Below, one piece after another: positions 1-15,500 of a DNA stretch of 64,000 nucleotides. The stretch is from Monarcha castaneiventris obscurior (lineage: Eukaryota; Chordata; Aves; Passeriformes; Monarchidae). The position numbers and the translations under genes are program-made. The notes beneath the pieces are model-generated. The model was not told the origin of the DNA, did not search any database, and was given only the letters and a program-made list of their open reading frames with translations. Location of the stretch: the NCBI GenBank assembly GCA_026261815.1, contig JAMPIT010000884.1:11049001-11113000 (forward strand), in the 5' to 3' direction. Position 1 is the first letter of the stretch, and each line of letters opens with the position of its first letter.

Positions 1-3000
1 CACTCTGTACATCAGGATTGGGCTCTCTTATTTCCCTGTCTGAAAAGCAGACAGCCCCCACCTAGTGAATGCTCAGGTTTGAGAATATCTCCTTGAAAAG
101 TGTGCTCACCTGCAGCTATCTGAGAAGTACCAGTCTGAACATTGCCACAGGAAATTAAATGTTCCTGTTATTGTGGGTATTGAGGAAACTCAAGAACAAC
201 ATGGGTTTAGGAAATCATTATATTCAAGAAGCAGCTCTCTTTTGCCTTTTGGGCCCTGGTAGTATCACATTCTGTTTTGACAGCTGTCAGAAGTTAAAAG
301 AAAGACACTTGGAGAAAGAAGGGTTGAGCTACAGGAGAATTCTTACTTGCAGCACTCACCAACAGTTGAAGTGTTCTCTTGGTAACATAGATAGTGTTTG
401 TTTTTCTTTCTCTTTTCTTCTTTGCTGAACTTTGGTGCTTTTTATTTCTGTGACTCTTGTGACAGGGACTGGTGCCATCCAACTTGTGCTACTTTCAGTA
501 GAAAATTACTTTTTGAAATTGTGCATGTGCAGTGTGGGCCCTGTCCTGCCCTAGTTTTATTCTACCTCTTCTTCAGCGATTGTCAGCTTCCAGACTTTTG
601 CTAGTGCCACTGTCCTCCTTTCATCTCCCAAATTTAAGCTACAGTTTTGCTGTGAGGAAAAGGAATTTATGCTTTTTCCTTTTTCCTTATATTTTCCTTA
701 TATTTTCTCTTCCTAGCTGACACCATTTATCTTCACAAATTACTGTATAGCAGTTTAGGGTTTTAGGTGACACTCTGCCAAAGGTCTTTCATGTAGCTGT
801 TTATTAATGTTTACGCTTAGCATTTATATCCCAAGGGGAACATTCATAGGAGTTGGAGCACAAGGGGCTTTTACGTTTGCTTTCTGTTTTGTATTCATCC
901 TTGCAGGCCCTAGAAATAAATGTTATTTTCTCTTTAAATTATTTTAGCTTTAACTCAGGAGCCCCTGAAACTTTTGTTTCTGTAGTCAACCCTTTTTATT
1001 GTTCTGTAATTGCAAATAAATATGGTATCCCAAGGCTGGGTGAACTTGGCAGGGAGTTTGCAGAGGCTTAGCCCATGAAAACAGCTATTCCTCCTCTGTA
1101 TCACACGGTGGCAGATAGTGCCCATCATATGCTCTGTGCTGTACCCATTTTGTAAGTCCTATCAGATAATTTCAGCATGCAGCACTTTATAAAGAATTTA
1201 GTGTTTTGGAAAATTAAGTTTGTTTAATCGTCTGGGCAGGAAAAGCTTATTTTATAGCAAAGTAATATGTGTTCATCCACAACAATATGTGTGTAGGATT
1301 CATTGAAGTATTATATCTGACAGTCTATATAGATACAAATGATATAAATGTAGTAGAAAAGATAATTATATAGCTGGAATATATATAGGCACTTAATTTT
1401 AATTAGGCTTTTGATTAAATATAAAAATGCAATTACAAGTGACAGATACAGTAGATCCTGGTAAACTACATGACAGTTTTTGGCTAGAAAAACTCCTGAG
1501 CTGATTGGTTTAAACCAATGCTTTGTGCACTACTTTTGAAAATAAGACCATTAACTAATCATGGATATGAAGCTAATTACAGAGTCCTCCCTTAAACTAC
1601 ATGACCAAGGTATTTGTCTGGTATCTTAACTAAGTCAATCAGATAATCCTTACACAAAGTGATTGCATAAAGAAAATGAGCGAAGAACCCTTCAGTTACT
1701 GTCAGGGTATTTTGACTATGATTTATTGGAGTTCTGTGTAGTTTTGCATCATTTCACAGCAGGTCTCTGAGGCTTTCTAGTGTCACCTCGAAGCTGTAAG
1801 CTGAACACAGTGGCTTCCTGGCTCTGGCACAAGTCTGCAGGACCCTGGGCAAACCTCCTCTTTACATTTCCATCTACCATGACTGCTGGAAGTGTGAATG
1901 TCCTGAGCAGAACTGTGCCTCTGATACCCGTTTGCACTGCTGATGGGTGTTGGAGTCCTGCCGGCATTTGAGGGACAAGTTACTGGGACACAAAGAGCTC
2001 ACAACATGTGTTACTGCACTTAATATTTGCTGTGGGGACAAATGATACGGTTCCTTCTTGACACGATAGGGGATGATGGCCAGCCTTGAGAGATGGTTTT
2101 CTGCACATCAGTAAATCACTGTGTTTTCATTAAATTGTTTACTTAGGCTCAAGATTGACGTTGGCACCATTTGAAGGGCTCCTGTAGACTCCAGCATAGT
2201 GACACAGGCAGCTGTTTCCCATGTCCGACTGTTAGAACTTGTCATTTTGTTTCACAGCATGGAAGGTGCGAGAAGTGACAGGACTAAATAAGCACGGGGG
2301 GAACTGACTGTTTTATCTGGCTGTGTTAACAAATAAGCGGGGAGTGAAGTTAACTCCATGTGAAGCAGTTTAAATTATTTATTTTCAATCCTGGAACTGT
2401 ACTTTACATGTTGTTAAGGCAGAGCCATGTTGACAGGGTGACGTTAATTACACCACTGGAAACACATCACATTAGCTGAAAACAATTGCAGCTATCATTC
2501 ATGGCTCTGGGTACAGCCACAGCTGTTGCAAAGCTGGGCAAATTGTCCTCTTCCATTCATGGAAGTTCCTCCTGCATCCACCTGCAGCTGCAAATTAGCT
2601 CTTTAATTACTGCAACAAAATGTGATGTCTGATGGTTGTGGGTTTCTTGTATCCCTCTCTTTATTTTATTTATTTTTTGTGAGCTAAGTGATTGTGTGAC
2701 TGATCTTCTCTCCATTTGATGTCTTAAACATCTGAGGATGTTCATTGACCAATCCACCAGTATAAAGGCATATGCTTTACTGTCCCTGTAAATGCTTTCC
2801 CACACAACGCCCTTAATGATTCAGCGCCCACTCCTTAATTCATAACAAGAGTGTTGTGTCCTTCAGAATAGGAAATTACTGCATAGGTTTTCCATTCTTT
2901 GCAAAGGCTTTGGCTTACACATCCCTACTGAGAACTGGATGTGACTTGACTAGCATTTGTATGGATGTGTGCTAATCAAAATGAGGATTTGACTTTCTCC

Positions 3001-3229
3001 TCCCTTATTGTTTAGCATTGCAGTGAGTTAAGAACTTCAAAATGACCTAATTGAGAAGTGCTGGGAATATATGTACAAGTAAATGAATGGTTGGTTACTT
3101 GCAGTAGCTACATTCTGTTTTTCTAAGTGCTCCTGGTCCATGGTTAATGCGCTTAGAGATTCTAGTGGGAGAATGCATGCGTGCAGTGTTTGTTCATGTG
3201 CCTAATAACACCTGACTCTCTGTTTGTAG
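1..3229 (+). other. Intron of PHF21B upstream of the first visible exon
   Basis: AT-rich DNA with only short unsupported ORFs. I see no exon, recognised repeat or RNA gene. An upstream PHF21B coding exon must lie left of the window. Confidence 0.7.
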
Positions 3230-3580
3230 GTTAGGCCAAAGACCCTGATTCCAGACAGCCTCCCAATATCCCCGTGCAGAGACCAACCTTCCAAGCAGCC
3301 TCCCACCTTCCAGAAGGCAACCATAATAAGCATCAAAAACCCTAGCCCTGCCCTCCCAACTGCCAACAACACTGTCAGCCATGTACAGGCACCCAACAGC
3401 CAGTCACAAAGTGTCACTGAGCCCACAGCTCTTTCATCCCCTCTGAGTGGTGCTGGTGTGGCCTACGCAATCATTTCCACCTCCCCCAGCAATGCAGCTC
3501 CGATCAGCACCAGTGCCACAGTCTCAGTGGTCAACGACAGCATTAAAGTGCAACCGCTTCTCATCAGTGCCGAGAGCAAG
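3230..3580 (+). CDS. PHF21B: PHF21B coding exon (first in window), Ser/Thr/Pro-rich region
   Basis: The acceptor is tgtttgtag at 3221-3229 and the donor is gtgagt at 3581. The 351 bases are 117 whole codons, starting [12 protein letters not shown] and ending PLLISAESK. The segment is rich in Ser, Thr, Pro and Val, contains [13 protein letters not shown], and looks disordered. It matches the region of PHF21B that follows the LPQ-VRPK junction, so at least one coding exon lies upstream. Some human isoforms carry an extra Pro/Ser-rich segment directly after this exon; I see no clear equivalent before 5331. Confidence 0.96.
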
Positions 3581-6500
3581 GTGAGTTCCTTGGGTAGCAA
3601 ATGCAGGAACTGTGCTGGAGGTATGAGCAGAATATTCCCCTGTGAGTGCACAGCCCTGTGCAGTGATGTCAGTGGTTCTTCTCAAAGAAAATAGTCAGAA
3701 AGCAATGGGAAAATTTTTACGGGGACACTTAGAGGCTAGTAGACTTTTATCTGTGTGCAAGCCTGTTTTTTACTGGGAACAAAACACATGTAGACTGACA
3801 TTAACAGGACCATATGAACTTCTCTTTCCTTAAGCCAATGCTCACTAATAAGATCCCTGAATTCTGTACAGTCTCAAATTTCCTATGGACTCTCTCTTCA
3901 ATGATACAGTTCTATTGACTGACTCCAAGGAGTACATAAAATAGTCAGAGATTCCCTTCTGCTCTTCCAGGAGAAGACCAAATGAAGTGAGAGCACAGGG
4001 TTTCAGAAATGACCAGGAGATGAATCAGTGGAAAGAAAAAATTCAAGCTATGAATTACTTGTTTCACCTTTGTACTGCTTTTCAGCATTGGAATGCAAGA
4101 ACTTCACCACTTCACCACTATACCAGAGACAGATTCCATACAGGCTGCCAATGTACCCAGCAGACATTCACTGTAATTTCCTACTGGGATTCTGCTACTT
4201 TTGGTCTTGTTGGCAGCACAGGTTGTCATACAGTGCTAAAAAAAATACAGAATGTAGGATGGCTTTTGAGGTAAATAAAAGCAGACATCTCTCTTCCCCA
4301 CTTATTTGACATAAATTATTCTTCTCTTACTTAAAATGGCTGCTGGCTCAGAAAATCATCTCTTTTTATGCTCTTGAATCTTCCAGAGTGACTGAGTTGA
4401 GAAAGGTATCTAACACTTAAATGACATTGATTGAAAATTAGCAATAAAATAGATGGAAAAGGCCCAGTGTTCAAATCTAATAATCCTTATCTAGAAGGTG
4501 ATAGTCCTTGGGAAGTCCTTTTGAAGCTTCCACTGTCCTTTTGATTATAGGTATGAAGTCACATGTGTAGTTCTCTGGGCAGAAATTGTCATTCAGTCTT
4601 TTTAATTTAATAGCTTCTAGAGAATACACCTATATTGTGTAAATCTTCATGTGGTAATTCAAATATGAGCAGCTGGATATACTGCCATAAATGTGGGTAT
4701 GAGATCTGTGTCCTAATTCCTATAGGTTCTAAACAAGACCTAATTTTAATTTAAAACACATATAGTTTATTTAGTTTACAGAAAACTGGACATCCACTGC
4801 TTATAACATATAAAGACTGAGGACTGAAGTCTGATCTCAGTTGCACGAGGAGTACCTGTCACACAATACCTTCTTTCCCATTCCCACGTACTTACTCGGA
4901 AATAACACTCGGACTACTGAGATCAGACTGGGTTTGAATGTTTAGTAATCCCATCTCTTCTACTTGTACACAAAATAAAATCAAAGGCGAGACCTTAAAA
5001 TCACTGACACCACAAATGCTAAAGCATGGCTGCTCAGCCACCTTCACAAGTCCTCTAAATAGAAGGTGTCCTAATTTTCAGAGGCACTGATCAAGTGACC
5101 TAGGGCTGCAGTAGGGTTTTTATAATGCACCAATAAGAATTAATTTTTAGAAACTTAAGTATGGATTTGGGACCCTAACCTAGGTATCCTGTTGTTTTAG
5201 GCTTTTGACTTGTGACTTACATTTCTTATTTGTGGGGTATCAAGTAACCCTTCAAAGAGGACTCAAAGGTTTCAGGCAGAAAAATCCAGTTTCATATCGT
5301 GAATTCTTTTATTTGTACATTGTCTTTTAGGTTATCATTATTCAACCTCAAATCCAAACCCAGACAGAAAGTAAAGTGGAGACAAAGAAACCTCCTGAAC
5401 AGTCAGCTCAGGGACTGCCTGCTACCAAAAAGAAAAAGGAGGAAAATCCAGAGGTGATTTTTTTTTATTTTTGATTTTTAATAAATGAGCTACAATATGG
5501 TTAAGATATGGGGGCTAAATCTAAACATTTTTCTGTGTACATACACGATTACTTTATTTGTGCTTATTGTTCTGCCAGCTGTTCATCTCTCCTCCCAATC
5601 TCTGCAATCAGGGTGGTTTCCCTGCCAGCAAGTGCCCTGACAAGTTTGGTTTGCATCATTCAAACCTTCCACTGTCACAAAATATAAGACTTTAAAGTCT
5701 TGTAATACTTAGAGGTCTCATAATAATCTAGGCACCCTGTGGCTGTAGCTGGATTTCTTGTGAAAGGTGTATACAAGCTTAAGGTATTTTCTTTTATGTT
5801 ATCAAACATGTTGCATCAGATTTAGAGGCTACATATGAGGTGGAATTAACATTTCTTTTTTAAGCTGAGCTTTTAACATCTTCTTTGTAATGAATCTCGC
5901 AATTTTTAGATTGTATTAATAGTTTCCTGCATTTGCTGTGTACATGTCTTCCCACATGTACACAGATTCTAGTCTGAAATACATTAAAATCCTTTAAATT
6001 GAGTAAGAGAGTAGAAAGCAGGTAATAAGACTAAACCTCTTTTCTGAATTATACTTTTGATTTAAACTAGAAATATAAACTGCAAGTCCTTGTAGAAATG
6101 GGGTCTCTCTAACAGATATTTTGGGTTTTCACTGGATATGTTCACATTAGATTGGGTGTAATTTTAAGGCAGTCTGAGAAGTTATACAAACCAAATCAAC
6201 TTCTTTTGTGGAAATGCTCAGCTCCTATGAAATGTTAATCTCACTAGTCTAATAAATGTGTGGCATGAAAGCATTCTTGGAGCTGTAGGTTTAAGAGGAT
6301 TAATACAATATAAATTCATGTTACTTGAGGCACGTGAGTGGTCATTTGTTTTACCATTTTAAGAGTTTCATATAGTTAAAACAGTGTTAAGGATAAATAT
6401 TTTAGCCCAAAATATCACAGCTCTATGTAGAAGCTCTGCAGAACTACGGTTGGGAAACCTCCCAAGTTTAAAATCTGAAACCCTTATATGAATCTTCATT

Positions 6501-9500
6501 ATCACTGAATGATGGGACTGTAGAGTCCTGTTTTGTTTAGGCAGGTTATCTCCAAAAACTTGTTTATTTTGTAGCACCTTATGGGCAGAAAGGCCAGTAG
6601 GCCCTGCTTAGAAACAGAATGCTAGGAAAAAACAACAATTTTTGTTTGTCTGTAACTTATCCCCATGGAAAAAATACTGAATAAAAGTCTTCCAGAAAGA
6701 TGCAGGAAGAGGCAATGGGACTGGGCACACTTTTGGTATGGGATTCATAAATGTAAGAGATTTTCATTACATTGCTAACTAGAATATCTCGACAACCTTT
6801 TTCTAACCACAGACACTCTTCCTACCCTGTTTACTGGAGGTCTCAGAAACCTTTATTTTCTGGGTAGGGTGCTGACACTGTGCCCTAAAGTATGACAGTT
6901 CTTTTATTTTCATAGATTTGTTGCACAGCCATAACTAGGTAGGTCTAGAGTTAATTTCTTTTGTTCTTTGAAAGTAAACATTAGTTGATTGTCATGTATT
7001 TATGCAATTAGTGTAATTAGCACTAACAGCATAATTAGTATAAATACATGTAATGACATAAATAGAACATGTAATTACAAAGTGAAAGGCTTTTGTTTGC
7101 TTCATGAAAAGACATACTGTGTATTTCTAAAAGCACTCATGGCTTTTAAGCAGATGATTAAATTTGAAGGAAAGACAACATGGTATTTTTAAATAGAAAA
7201 TAGGCACTCAATGCACTTCTCACTTTTATCTATCTTCAAAGCACAAAACTGAGGCAGGAACTCCAATATGGCTCTGTGTAGAACTTAGTTGGGAGAGACT
7301 GGGATTTAACAAATTACACTGACAGTTTGAAACAAGTTAACCAGAAATAACCAGATTTACCAGTGGGCAGGAATCCAACACAGCAGTTACTGAGTGTACC
7401 AGAACAAACAGAGAAGAGTGAGGATAATTACTGTCTTTAGTTCCTGGCTTGGTTATTCTGCTGGTAAGCCCTGAAGCTGGTCATGGACTGAGGAGGAGGA
7501 GGCCACCAACTCATTCCCATCAGCGGGGCTCAGCTGGGGATGGAGGACAATGATGATGGATCCGATGATGGGCCTTCTCCCACCAGGGAGAAGAAATGGA
7601 GGAATTTCTGTAAAGAAATAGAGGAATTACAAATTACAAAAGGGAGCTGCTCCTCTGAGGAGAAAATGCCCTGGATGTTGTTTTTTGGGTTTGTTTGTTT
7701 GTTTGTTTGGGGGGGTTTTGTTTGGAGGGGGGCAGGGGGTGTTAATATTTTTTTTTTCTTGAAGAGAGCTGAGTTCCACACAGAAAGAAACAGAATTCTG
7801 CCAAAAACTTTTTACTCATTTAAAAATTCGTATTAGCAAACTATCTGGCAACATTTTCATTCTAAATTTTTTTTTATCTAAAAGAAAAATTACTGCCATA
7901 AATGCTGGTTATTTAATTACTGATATTCTAATCCCTCCTAAGAAGTACAAGAGAGTCATATGGCAATTGTGAACTAAATGCTAATGTTAGGCCTGGATTG
8001 CAAATCTGGAGAAAATGAAGTCATGGTTTTGCAGCTTCCTGCACAGAGGAGAAACAATAGACCTTGTGACATTTGAAAGGAAGGTTTCTGCAGTAGAAGT
8101 CAGAATTTGAGTTGAATCCAATGAGCTATTGAGGTGTGAAATAGCAAAACTCATAAAAACAAATAGGCTGTTAATATAATATGCTTGTTAAAAAGAATAC
8201 AGCTTGTACTGGGATTTTTAAAAAGGAACCATCTTTCAAATCTGTATAATACCTAAAACTTCCTGTGTTTAATCATGAAATAATTATCAAGTCCACTTGA
8301 GATGGCTCTTCATATTGTAAGTATGTTGCCATTACATTTAGTTAGATACATATTAAAACAATTTCAGCATGAAGAGAGGAAATTGTTTAGCAAACATTCC
8401 AGTACACAAATAATTTCAGCTGAGGTATGAGAAAATGTGTGCTTTCCCTATAGTTTAATGTCGGGGTAATGCAGGTATTCTGCACTCCATTAGGAAAACA
8501 CACATTAACCATTCCAGATTTCTGGTTCTATCCCTAAATGCTGTTATTAAATTTGCTCACAGTGCTGAGAAGTATCCTGCCACCATTACTTTTTGATCGG
8601 GCTGAGGTGAAGCTTGTAATTCTACTCAGTTGACTAATTTTCTTCTCAGATCTGCACAGTGGATCAAATAAAAAAGATTTTCCTTCAGGTGTGGGGCCGC
8701 CACTGTCCCTGGCTGGTGTTTCAGGCATATAAGGAGTGAAAATTACTGAAATCAAGGTCTGACATGCAAATGAATGTGTGTAATTATCACAGATATGGAA
8801 GGCAGAAATACAGTGTGAATATATATAAATTGCCAGTGAAGAAACTCTACACCACCATTTTTTAATCTACCTGGAGAGTGGGAGTCTCCCGAGGCTGTGG
8901 AAAAGAAATATTCCTGTCTTATGTGGATGTTAATTCACCTGTTTGACAAAGGTATTTTCACAGATACATGAGTGGTAGAGATGTCCAGTCCTGATCTTCT
9001 GATTCTGACGAAGCCACCCAAGAGTTAGATCTTTTCATCTACCATATGAGGATGTTTTTGCTTTCACAATTTCACTAAGTGAAAGTCAGAACTGCAAAGG
9101 AAATTGTAGTTCTGGTGACTTATTAGTTGATTTTATCCTGAACTGAAATGAAGTGCTGAATCGTCAGGCTTTTCACAAAACAAGAAAAACAGTTTTGACT
9201 TGGAAGTGTTGAAACATGTTCTCCTGACACTCTTTGAACTAAACAGAACGTTTTGACCTTCTGCTGCTTAAACACCATGTTTTAGTTTGACCTAAATCTA
9301 AACATTTTATTTGGGGTACAATAATTGCATCTTCCTATGGTCTTTGTATGCTTCCTCAGACTTGGATTGTGGGCTTTGCTCGCTTGGATTTCCCAAGAGC
9401 TTGAGTTTCATACTCAGATTGTCTCTCCTGTGGAAATGAACCTCATGAAAATACCCCTTGGGTAACCTGATCCAACGAGATTGTTCAGCAGAGCAGAAAG

Positions 9501-12500
9501 AGGAGACCCCCAAAGCCCCACAAGTGCCACAAATGTGACAGAAAACCAAGGAATTCAGTTCAATTTGGGCTTGGAACAACACAGCGTAATTTCAGTTTTC
9601 ATCAAAAACATGCAATAAAAACTTCAGCAAAACCTTTCTGCAAGAAAATATTTTCCAATGAGAAATCACTGACAGTAAATTTAAAATCTGCTCTAATACT
9701 TGTCCTTGTCATGTCAATCTATGCATCAGCATGTTTTGAAGATTTTTTAGTATGAAGATACGTTTTGTGCATATACAGTTTAGAAGATACGTTTTGTGCA
9801 TATATAGTTTAGAAGAGTTGTGAGTAATATTTATGTCAGATTCCTCACTCAAAATCAATTCACCAGCATCAGTGGGAGATGTTTGTTCACTCCCCATTGA
9901 GGAAAAAAAGTTGGATCAGTATATATTTTCACAATCCATGCACATGGTGTTATTTTTGTATCTTGGGAAGAGAAATTTCTGATTTTTATTTTGAGGGGAG
10001 GGGACTTTCAATATGTTTCTGACATCTTGTTTAGTGTTGTACAGTTCATATTTGTTGCACTTCATACATCTTGTTCATATCCAATAAAAGCAATGCCATG
10101 TCTAGATTGTAATAATAATACAAAATCACTTCATTAAAGAATGGAGTAACAATCCAGCTAGCAATGTGAAATTGAACTGATTAAATTGACTGAATATTGG
10201 TCATGTGCTGTGTAAGATCAGTAGTCATTTAGCATTGGCTTCAGAAGTCTTTAAACTGCTAGGGTTTTATAGTCATACAAGGAGAACCAGGCAAATATGA
10301 AGCAAATCTTCAGTTAAAGTTCTTCACATTACTTTGCAATCAAATAAGATACATTTCTAAAAGACTTACTGGGTTTATTCTGTCAATGCTTATTTTATTT
10401 ATTTTCTTACCATGATTATTAGAGTCGAAAATCTAACCTGTTTATTTTTTCCTTAGAAAATTGCCTTCATGGTAGCACTAGGACTAGTTACAACAGAACA
10501 TTTGGAAGGTAAGATGGCATATGTTGATTTACAGTTCAGTTTTTGAGTGAAATCTTTTCTGTTGGCTTCTCTGCCAGAGCACATTACTGATGATTGTATT
10601 CAGATGGCTTTTGAATCTCTCCAGAGAAGGAGATTCCACAGCCTCCCTGGGTAATACGTTCAGTTCTGTTCTGTTACCCTTCTGGTAAAGAAGTTCTTCA
10701 TGTTCAGGTGGAACTTCCTGGGCATCAGTTTCTGCACATGGCCTCTCATCCTGTCACTGGTCACCATGGAGCACAGCCCGTTCCATGCTCTGACCCCTGC
10801 CTGCAGATATTTTTACACATCAACAAGATTCCTTCTCAGTTTTTCCTTCTCCCATCCTCTGAAGTGCATTGAAAACTGAAAAAATGAAAATTAAAAAATC
10901 AGATTAAATGTTACCTTCTCACAATTGTGCCTTTCAGTCTCACAATAGTGTGTGACCTTACTTAGCTCTGCCTCCCACCCCATGGCATGTCTCAAGGGGC
11001 ACGAGGACTGGCCCTGCATCCAGCACCAGCATGCTTGGCACAGGCTGGTATTTGGACTCACTCAGTCATCATGGTCCTTTAAAAGATGTTAATAACTGAA
11101 GGAAATAGGGAAACAAATATCCTGCAAAGGCTCTGACCACCACTGATCTGGTTGATGGATCTCTGAGGTTCAAAGATGTTTGCCCTGATATGCAGCAAGT
11201 GCCCTCTGCTCTCTCCCATGTGAGACGGACTTCTAGTTTCTGAGTTGATTGTCTGTCATCTCTAGAGTTCCACAGAATAACATGTAAAATAGTGGTGAAA
11301 ATATGGCATTTGTTTAATAAGATTTTACTTACTTAAGATTACTTCTCACAAAGAATTCCTTCCCTCCATTTCCCCCACTTAGTCTAAAACTTAACAGTCT
11401 TCCCATCTAATCAATCCTGTGTTTGCATGAGTGCCTCTAGCATGCCTTTCCAGGCTCCTGAATATGACTTCAAACAAATATTGCACATAAGCTAAATGCA
11501 GTATCACATAGTTTTCAGTTTCCTTCTCCAACCTTCCAAAAATAGCTTGCAAAAGTTAGCAGATTTGTATCTTTCTTTGCCTCAGCTTTGTTGTTCTGAA
11601 ATCATAGATGAGAGGGGGGAAAGGAGTTGGTTTAGCAAATCTGCCAGTGATATGAGACGAGTTGGGGTGGCAGAATAGTTCTCACGGACAGAGATGATGC
11701 AGACATTTTTACAAAAAGACCCTTATGGTTTTAGTTACAAGCTCAGCTACGACAAGTTGGTGTGATTCCACTAGTAAAAAGAGAGAAAGCTGGTATCTGT
11801 GTCAGATGACAATGAGTCTTGATCACAAAAAGTGTTAATGGCAACTGATATTAACCACCAATCCCATGGACCATAGTCAGCAAACTACTTAGGAATTTCC
11901 AGTGCATTGATTATAAGTTTTATGTGCTGTAGACTTAGGAACATGCTTAGCTACCTTGCTGTCTCAAAAGGTATCTACCATTTTTAGCTTGATTTCCTTT
12001 TACTAAGATTTCCTGTTCCTTGGTTTTAAGACAAGTTGTGAATTAGTGAGAAAATACATCTGAATTGTAATGTCTCCTCAGTATATGCAGCAGGTTTCCT
12101 GTGGTTCTTGTTGCCATTTTTCAGTGTTTTTCATCTTTAAATCTGCATTTTAGAAAATCATTTAATGTCCCAGTGACTGAGAATTTGAAAGCAGTTTAAA
12201 GAAATTTTAAGCCTTTGTCATTTTTAATCCCTTAATGGTAATGGATTGAAATGGAAATCAAAAACCTACAACAATCTGGGGAGAAGATTTATAATTCAAA
12301 AAGTGCAAATTATGACTGATTCTTGTTTTCTTTGTCTAAGGAAAATAGGACAACATTTGAAATTATCCTGAAGTACAAATTATGCTTACAACAGAGAGGA
12401 CTTAATTTTGAATAATTCTATACCCTTTGATTTTATTGGAACTAATAAATTGTTTGTGTGGATTTATTGCTTTTGTTCAAAATGCCAAGCAGGGTGCTCC

Positions 12501-15500
12501 ACTTTGTTCTACATCAGGTGTGGAGATGCACATTTTAAACCAAACTGCTACAACACTCATCAGGCAGAATCAATTCCTGAAGACTAATTCACTTTTTATA
12601 TTCCTACTAGCATTAAATAAATGGTTCCAACCAAGAGCTATTTACTATGGAAAGGGTATTTCTTCATCAGAATTGGTGATTACTACTGTCAAAAATGCCC
12701 TTATAGCTTTCACATACTGAAGGTTATTATTTTACTGCTCTGTCATGTTTACAGTTATCAGTCATTGCTATTTATCAGGAAGCAGTGGTCATTACACAGT
12801 TCAGTTTATTTTAATACTTCTGATGTATTTCTCAATTTCACATTTTTGGTATTTAACTCTATCAAGATTGGATCATTAAAAGCTTATTCATTTGGTATCA
12901 TTAATTTAAAGTATTACTGTTTTTCTTCATTTTATTCATTAATTTTGTGGTGAAGGGCTGTGATCCACTTCTATATGGATTTCTCTATCTGCCTAGAAGC
13001 CTTCCCACCTAACCTCCACAGGAGCATTCCCTGCCTGGGGGAAGAACTCTGTTCTGCAGAGCCTGAGTGTGAGGCATCTTTACCAGTAAATGAACACAGG
13101 TGCTTCCACTGACTGACAGTCTGCAAGGTACAGCTTTCCCTGAAGATAAATTGCTATCACAGGCCTCATAGAATGACCATGTTTACTGGTGAAGGCAGCA
13201 GCTGATTGGAGTTTGGCCTCCAGCATGAAGCTGTCTTCAAATTCGTTCATCTTTGTCAAATGTATTACAGTTTAATTTTTCCTGTTTGGTTTCTATTTTT
13301 TTAATTAATTGTGCTAGTTTGAAAACAAACCAGTGGGAGATCACAAGTCAGAATTATAATTCAGTAGGAAAATTAAAATAAATGCAGTAGTACAAGAACA
13401 CTGACAGAGTCAGGATACAGCCTGACACCCTGTTCGTCAGGGTGGTGGTAGCAGTCCAGATGAAGTGGTCCTGTTGAAGCAGTGATCCTGTAGAAGGGTC
13501 TGGTCTTCACCTGAAGGTCCAGTGATGTAGCTCTTGTCCTTTGGGAATCCAGTAGGTAGGACTGCTTGTGCTGTTCCAAACCCCTGATTATATCCAGGTG
13601 GGAATGCTTGGCTCCTCCCCCTGAGCAGAGCATCTCACAATGGGTTGATGTAATTCTATGAGTCACGCTGTGGGTCCTTGAACGCCCATTAAACAGAGAT
13701 ATCTCCTGGAGGGCGTTATCAAGGATAAGTCATGGTAGGAGATAACAAACATTGCCCCACCTGCTTTAACAGTTTGTGAAGATGATAATAGAATACATGC
13801 TTTTGGTTATATCTTACATTGTAATCTAGGACATTAATAAACTAAGGAATAAGATAGCTCAGTTCTGTGATGCAGTGCATGGTTGTTACATATTGAATCT
13901 CTTTCTCTAGCATTACAATTGTGTAAAAGAAAAGGTAGATAGCAAAACTTTAAAAGAAGGACCTTTAGTTCAGGTCATTCTAAAAGTGCATATCTTGGTC
14001 TATCTAGATTACTGGAATATTTATGATTTCATCAATTGAAATTAATTTAACTTTACTGAAACCTGTTCTGAAAGATACACAATACTTTTTTTTTCCAAAA
14101 TAACAAAAAATAGCACACCAATGTATGCTTTTGCTCTGTCTAGGTGTAATTATTGACAGAACCACTCTAGGTGTACATAGATGCATGGTATTTTTGTTTC
14201 CATAAAGAAAGTGCTCTCCCTCCCTGATGGCTGCATAGGGTGGTATACATCTCGAGCTGTTTGAGTTCATTACTCTTCATTTCCATCTGTTCCCACTGCT
14301 GTTACTTTTCCTCACAGCCAGCCAGCTTTTATCTCTGTACCATATCAATGCCTCTTCCAAAGCTACATTCCAGGTATCTGCCATATGTGTGATTCAGACC
14401 CCATCAGATATTTTCTCTTGCCTTGATGAGAGCATGCACCGAAGACATTTTCTCTTTAACTTGGGACCAAGAAGGGCAGAGAGTAACAGATCCATCACTG
14501 TCCTTCTATGAGATGCTTGGCCCAGTTACATACAAAGAAAACTCTGCGGCATTGAATTCTTTGTTTCTTTTTCTGGGCCATTGAAAGTCACAATCTTGTA
14601 TCCCTGTGACCCCTTGTGGAAGACCAGGCCTGCCCTAACTCCAGGTTTTTTTCTGCACTGCCATGGCGGTGCTGAGATGCTGCAAGCCCTGAATTCACTG
14701 ACTGGGGTCCTGAGCCTGGCTGCAAGAGCTCCAGCTCCAGCTTACACTGCTGAGACCAAAGGAAAGAGTCAGCTGAGAGCCACTTCCTCTCTTTTATGGC
14801 TGCACCAAGGTTCCTCAGTTGTGACGTCTCTGTTACCTTTGGGCCTTGAGAGCATTTCCCTTTTTAAGAACTGACACTAACATCAAGAACAACCATCTCT
14901 CTTCTGTGTCTTTGACAGGCCACTGGATCTGTGTGTAGCACTCACCCTTGCTGCTGCTGCTGAGGCACGATTCCCTTAGGTGCTCCCTGGGAGCTTCAGG
15001 ATGGATATTTCAGCATAGACACATGAGCATTTCATAGGAAATACTTTCGCAGTAGGACAAAACTGTTTTCCAGACAAGATCCTGTGTTTTGGAATCTGCA
15101 TAGTATGGAGGATGTTAACATGATGTTACAGTGGTTACAGCCAAGGCATTTATCTCACATTGCAGTGCAGCTTTGGATCACACTTTTTCATGGTGGTGAG
15201 ATTCTCTGCAGCCCTTTGAGTCACAAGGCAGCATGTGACAGGTTGTGTCAGACTGTGAATACAGGTCTGCCTGTGCTATTTGAACTGCCCTAGGAGAAGA
15301 CATCTTCTGAACATGAGACGTGACATGTCCCTGTGCCATAGGAAAACCCGGCTAGTAGTTGCTCTCCTGTTTTTCCTGTCCATCTAGTTTCCTTCTGATG
15401 CATCCATCACTCCAAGAACAGCAGCTTAGCCAATAGTCTTTTGTGAAGGAAAAGTTTTAAATCCATATCTTAGAAGTTAGGCCAGTACAAAATCCATGCA

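Larger units (their letters stand above)
5454..10456 (+). other. PHF21B intron
   Basis: A 5 kb AT-rich intron. It contains a GTTT-rich simple repeat near 7689 and a 29-bp tandem duplication at 9754-9811. No exon or RNA gene is recognised. Confidence 0.7.

Noticed and set aside
9307..9582. 91-residue - strand open frame with several Cys
   Set aside because: The FCHICGTCG run resembles a zinc knuckle only superficially; the remaining ligands are absent.
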